DNA from: Actinocrinis sp035605935 | Lineage (GTDB): Bacteria > Actinomycetota > Actinomycetes > Streptomycetales > Catenulisporaceae | Assembly: GCF_035605935.1 (NCBI RefSeq) | Contig: NZ_DATNGK010000133.1 | Span: forward strand, 1-6,387 | DNA: 6,387 nt | Reading direction: 5' to 3' | Shown here: positions 5,114-6,387 of the stretch, piece after piece | Position numbering within the stretch: the first letter of the stretch is position 1 | Layout: every line of letters begins with the position of its first letter | Notes under the pieces: model-generated | The model's input: the letters and a program-made list of their open reading frames with translations, nothing else | Databases searched by the model: none | Told to the model about the DNA's origin: nothing | Position numbers and translations under genes: made by a program

Positions 5114-6387
5114 ATGCGAAGAAGGTTCGTCCAGGCCGCGCTCGCCGCGGCCACGGCGGCCACGGCGGCGATCAGCCCGATCCTGGTGCAGGCCGCGGCC
5201 TCACCGGCGCAGGCGGCCACGCCGGCCACCACCGCGTACAACTGGAACAGCGTCGCGATCGGCGGCGGCGGCTTCATCCCGGACATCGTGTTCAACTCCG
5301 GGGCCGCGAACATCATCTACGCGCGCACCGACATCGGCGGCGTGTACCGCTGGAATCAGGGCTCGAGCTCGTGGACCCCGCTGATGGACTGGGTCGGCCA
5401 GTCCAACTGGGGCGACATGGGCGCCGTGTCCGTAGCGGCGGACCCGATCAACACCAGCAAGGTCTGGGCCGCGGTCGGGATGTACACCAACTCCTGGGAC
5501 CCGAACAACGGCTCGATCCTGCGCTCCTCGGACCAGGGCAACACATGGACCGCGACCGCGCTGCCCTTCAAGCTCGGCGGCAACATGCCCGGCCGCGGCA
5601 TGGGCGAGCGCCTGGCCGTGGACCCGAATGACGACAACGTGCTGTACTTCGGCGCGCCCAGCGGAAAGGGACTGTGGAAGTCCACTGACTCGGGCGTGAC
5701 CTGGTCCCAGGTCGGGAACTTCCCGAACGTCGGCAACTACGCGCAGGACTCCACGGACACCACCGGCTACCTCAGCGACAACCAGGGCGTCACATGGGTG
5801 GCGTTCGACAAGGCGACCGGATCATCCGGCAGCCCCACCAAGACCATCTTCGCCGGGGTCGCGGACCTGCAGAACACTGTATATGAGAGCACTGACGGCG
5901 GCGCGACGTGGTCGCGGGTGGCTGGGCAGCCCACCGGATTCATGGCGCACAAGGGCGTCGTCGATCCGGTGAACGGCATTTTATACATCGCGACGAGCAA
6001 CAAGGGTGGGCCGTACGACGGCTCGTCGGGTGACGTGTGGAAGTACACGCTGGCGACCGGGACGTGGACCCAGATAAGTCCGGTGAAGTCCTCTGACACG
6101 AGCAATGACTGGTTCGGATACAGCGGCCTGGCCATCGATGCCCAGCATCCGGGCACGATCATGGTCACCGGGTACAGCTCGTGGTGGCCGGACACGTTCA
6201 TCTGGCGCAGCACCGACGGCGGCGCGACCTGGAAGCAGGCCTGGAACTACACCAGCTACCCGAACCGCGCCGACGCCTACACGATCGACGCCTCGGCGAC
6301 GCCGTGGCTCACCTTCGGCACGACGACTCAGGAACCTGTCGAGTCACCGAAGCTGGGTTGGATGACCGAGGGCCTGGCGATCGACCC
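5114..6387 (+). CDS. Secreted GH74 xyloglucanase, N-terminal part (3' end outside window)
   Basis: This frame is open from ATG 5114 to the right edge, about 424 codons without a stop. It encodes an exported glycoside hydrolase family 74 enzyme, a two-propeller, inverting beta-glucanase that usually cleaves the backbone of xyloglucan. Residues 1 to about 35 are a signal peptide: MRRRFVQ with a twin arginine, an Ala-rich core, and cleavage likely after AQA. The mature part begins AYNWNSVAIGGGGFIPDIVF, followed by RTDIGGVYRW, whose Asp73 is the expected first catalytic Asp. Four Asp-box repeats (SSDQGNTW 138, STDSGVTW 190, STDGGATW 259 and 366) mark propeller blades. GERLAVDPNDDNVLYFG and LSDNQGVTWVAFD are further GH74 signatures. 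The second catalytic Asp is at or beyond the edge. Catalytic domains here are about 720-750 residues, so a little over half is seen; a carbohydrate-binding module may follow. Leu290 is a TTA codon (5981-5983). Confidence 0.95.
   Translation, partial: MRRRFVQAALAAATAATAAISPILVQAAASPAQAATPATTAYNWNSVAIGGGGFIPDIVFNSGAANIIYARTDIGGVYRWNQGSSSWTPLMDWVGQSNWGDMGAVSVAADPINTSKVWAAVGMYTNSWDPNNGSILRSSDQGNTWTATALPFKLGGNMPGRGMGERLAVDPNDDNVLYFGAPSGKGLWKSTDSGVTWSQVGNFPNVGNYAQDSTDTTGYLSDNQGVTWVAFDKATGSSGSPTKTIFAGVADLQNTVYESTDGGATWSRVAGQPTGFMAHKGVVDPVNGILYIATSNKGGPYDGSSGDVWKYTLATGTWTQISPVKSSDTSNDWFGYSGLAIDAQHPGTIMVTGYSSWWPDTFIWRSTDGGATWKQAWNYTSYPNRADAYTIDASATPWLTFGTTTQEPVESPKLGWMTEGLAID

Noticed and set aside
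4963..5631. Plus-strand open frame of 222 codons crossing the promoter and GH74 start
   Set aside because: It starts at the -35 box, and its translation is Gly/Arg/His-rich from reading the GH74 gene in the wrong frame. The 5114 frame has a signal peptide and GH74 motifs.
5767..6213. Minus-strand open frame of 148 codons inside the GH74 gene
   Set aside because: The opposite strand encodes Asp-box repeats and conserved GH74 segments; no start signal or domain supports the antisense frame.

Overview
The window is high-GC DNA from an actinobacterium, probably a filamentous soil genus of the Streptomyces/Catenulispora kind. The evidence is GC-rich third codon positions, a coenzyme-F420-type luciferase-like oxidoreductase, actinobacterial-style GH13, ABC-F and MazG-like proteins, and a single TTA leucine codon. 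The genus is a guess from protein style. All six recognised genes lie on the + strand, and no + strand gene is contradicted by a credible minus-strand gene.

Layout. Positions 1-1208 hold the 3' part of a GH13 alpha-glucosidase whose N-terminus lies outside the window. A small VOC (glyoxalase-fold) protein follows 16 bases later (1225-1578). Next is a MazG-like nucleotide pyrophosphohydrolase (best start 1671, end 1994), then an ABC-F family ATPase with two nucleotide-binding domains (2119-3819). A GC-rich spacer with a short tandem repeat and a hairpin leads to an F420-type LLM oxidoreductase (3960-4718) with a clear ribosome-binding site. A perfect 16-bp inverted repeat (4763-4804) closes this block as a likely transcription terminator.

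The most informative part is 4805-6387. It is a control region followed by a secreted GH74 xyloglucanase that runs off the right edge (5114 onwards, about 424 codons visible). The gene is open to the end of the window, so it shows no stop. Upstream is a plausible sigma-70-type promoter (TTGCCA, 17 bases, TACGCT) bracketed by two LacI-family-style palindromes built on AAGCGCTT, 65 bases centre to centre. The leader could fold over its own Shine-Dalgarno sequence, and the reading frame carries a TTA codon. Together these suggest sugar-responsive repression with a possible bldA-type developmental control on top. Both are inferences.

The first five genes look like ordinary chromosomal housekeeping and accessory genes with no evident shared pathway. 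The alpha-glucosidase and xyloglucanase are both carbohydrate-active but too far apart and too separately controlled to be called an operon. I see no CRISPR array, tRNA, rRNA, insertion sequence, phage gene or clear undescribed multi-gene system.
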